A DNA stretch of 64,000 bases from Thioalkalivibrio sp. ALJ21 (GTDB lineage: Bacteria > Pseudomonadota > Gammaproteobacteria > Ectothiorhodospirales > Ectothiorhodospiraceae): assembly GCF_000378605.1 (NCBI RefSeq), contig NZ_KB905155.1, forward strand, positions 558,001 through 622,000. Direction: 5' to 3'. Positions 62,975 to 64,000 of the stretch are shown in pieces (position 1 is the first letter of the stretch; every line of letters begins with the position of its first letter). The notes beneath the pieces were generated by a model. It did no database searches, had not been told where the DNA came from, and saw nothing but the letters and a program-made list of their open reading frames with translations. A program made the translations under genes and the position numbers.

Positions 62975-64000
62975 ATGGGCGATGTGGATGACCGCGAGCC
63001 GGAGTTCCCGATCGTGGATGGGGAGGGCCGTTCGGACAGCCTTCTCGGTGGATTGATCCTGATCGCCCGCATGCACGGGCTGCGTCTGACGCCGGATTCC
63101 GCGCTTGCGGGTCTTCCGCTGGACGACGGGCGGCTGTGCCCCTCCCTGGTCCCGCGTGCGGCACAGCGTGCCGGACTGACCACACGCACCGTCACCCGCG
63201 ACGCCCGCGGACTGAAGGACGACCTGCTGCCCGCGCTGCTGCTGCTGGACGAGAACGAGGCCTGGGTGCTGGTCGGCTGGAACGAAGACAAGAGCGTGGC
63301 CCGGGTGATCGACCCCGAGCTGGGTGATGCGGTCATCGACGTCCCGCTGAAACGGCTCAAAGAGCGTTATGTGGGACGTGCAATCTATGTGCGCCCAGAA
63401 TTCCGCATGGATGCGCGCGCACCGCGGGTCTCGAAGGAGAGCAAGGGGCACTGGTTCTGGCGGGTTATTCGCGAGAACCGGCCGTTGTATCGCGATGTGC
63501 TGATCGCGGCGGTGATGATCAACCTGTTCGCGCTGGCGATGCCGCTGTTCGTGCTGAACGTGTACGACCGCGTGGTCCCGAATCATGCGACCGAGACGCT
63601 GTTCATGTTCGCGGCGGGTGTCGTGATCGTGCTGATCGCGGACCTGATCCTGCGCACCATGCGCAGCCACTTCGTCGACAAGGCGGCGATGCGCGCGGAT
63701 GTAAAACTCTCTTCGCACATCATGGAGCGCGTGCTCGGGCTGCGCATGGAGAACCGCCCGGCCTCGGTGGGTTCGTTTGCGTCGAACATTGGCGCGTTCG
63801 AATCGGTGCGCAGCTTTATATCGTCCGCAACGATCATCGCCTTTGTCGATCTGCCGTTCGCGTTCATGTTTATCGCGATCATCGCGTTGATCGCCTGGCC
63901 GCTGGCGATCCCCGTGGCCATTGGCGCGTTGCTGCTGCTGTTCTATGCCACTGCCATCCATCGCAAGCTGCACGGACTCGCGGAAGAGAGCTACCGCGTG
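62975..64000 (+). CDS. Type I secretion ABC transporter with degenerate C39 domain (LapB-like), cut by window end
   Basis: The first 342 residues of a type I secretion ATPase. Residues about 20-130 form a C39-peptidase-like domain (LLGGLILIARMHGL ... LGDAVIDVPLKRLKERYVG). The catalytic cysteine position is filled by leucine, so it is a non-cleaving recognition domain as in LapB and other RTX exporters. Membrane helices begin near PLYRDVLIAAVMINLFALAMPLFV (about 170-190). The nucleotide-binding domain lies beyond the window. The start could be ATG 62975 or GTG 62873; the first matches LapB length. The secreted adhesin gene is not in view. Confidence 0.88.
   Translation, partial: MGDVDDREPEFPIVDGEGRSDSLLGGLILIARMHGLRLTPDSALAGLPLDDGRLCPSLVPRAAQRAGLTTRTVTRDARGLKDDLLPALLLLDENEAWVLVGWNEDKSVARVIDPELGDAVIDVPLKRLKERYVGRAIYVRPEFRMDARAPRVSKESKGHWFWRVIRENRPLYRDVLIAAVMINLFALAMPLFVLNVYDRVVPNHATETLFMFAAGVVIVLIADLILRTMRSHFVDKAAMRADVKLSSHIMERVLGLRMENRPASVGSFASNIGAFESVRSFISSATIIAFVDLPFAFMFIAIIALIAWPLAIPVAIGALLLLFYATAIHRKLHGLAEESYRV

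Overview
The window is a dense, GC-rich stretch of bacterial chromosome with about 60 protein genes. Gene order and protein sequences suggest a gammaproteobacterium, most likely Ectothiorhodospiraceae (Thioalkalivibrio-like). The main support is the conserved block fimV-truA-trpF-trpB-trpA-accD-folC-dedD-cvpA-purF, a leuCDB-asd cluster, and proteins rich in acidic residues. The genus is an inference. I saw no rRNA or tRNA gene, insertion sequence or CRISPR array.

Layout. 1-4.2 kb: a methyltransferase fragment, then a minus-strand signalling cluster made of a two-receiver GGDEF regulator, an H-NOX nitric-oxide sensor and a GGDEF-EAL enzyme. 4.4-9.3 kb: an amidase, then adenine deaminase, isoaspartyl peptidase/asparaginase, a secreted BNR-repeat protein and a rhomboid protease (the last four on the minus strand). 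10-14.3 kb: Hsp20, a DUF2235 hydrolase and a pseudokinase-HDOD-GAF protein. 14.3-20.2 kb (minus): a cytochrome b5-like protein with a ferric-reductase-like partner, a CPBP protease, an HDAC-like deacetylase, a DksA-type zinc finger, an unlinked second TrpB and a luciferase-like monooxygenase. 20.2-23.6 kb: two tandem membrane GGDEF paralogues set in unusually large intergenic spaces, with palindromic operator candidates before the first. 23.7-34.8 kb: a YbaK-type deacylase, an ABC-2 exporter, an RND tripartite efflux operon, TspO, and a GAPDH-ArsJ arsenate detoxification pair.

34.8-40.4 kb: a LysR regulator divergent from leuC-leuD-leuB, then asd; three REP-like palindromes lie in this cluster. 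40.5-53.1 kb: fimV, an unknown membrane protein, truA, the trpFBA operon, accD, folC, a SPOR protein, cvpA, purF and an L,D-transpeptidase. 53.2-54.0 kb: iscR alone, with two IscR-type operators and its own terminator, but no isc genes after it. 54-58 kb (minus): moxR-DUF58-transglutaminase operon. 58-64 kb: an Mla/Pqi-type lipid transport operon whose permease carries a fused STAS domain, then glutathione peroxidase, tadA and the start of a LapB-like type I secretion ATPase cut by the window end.

Two themes recur. One is cyclic-di-GMP signalling: four GGDEF proteins, one also with EAL, one next to a gas sensor. The other is stress and metal or oxidant handling: Hsp20, GPx, arsenate efflux, IscR, RND efflux. 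Many neighbouring genes overlap by 1-20 bases, so translational coupling is common.
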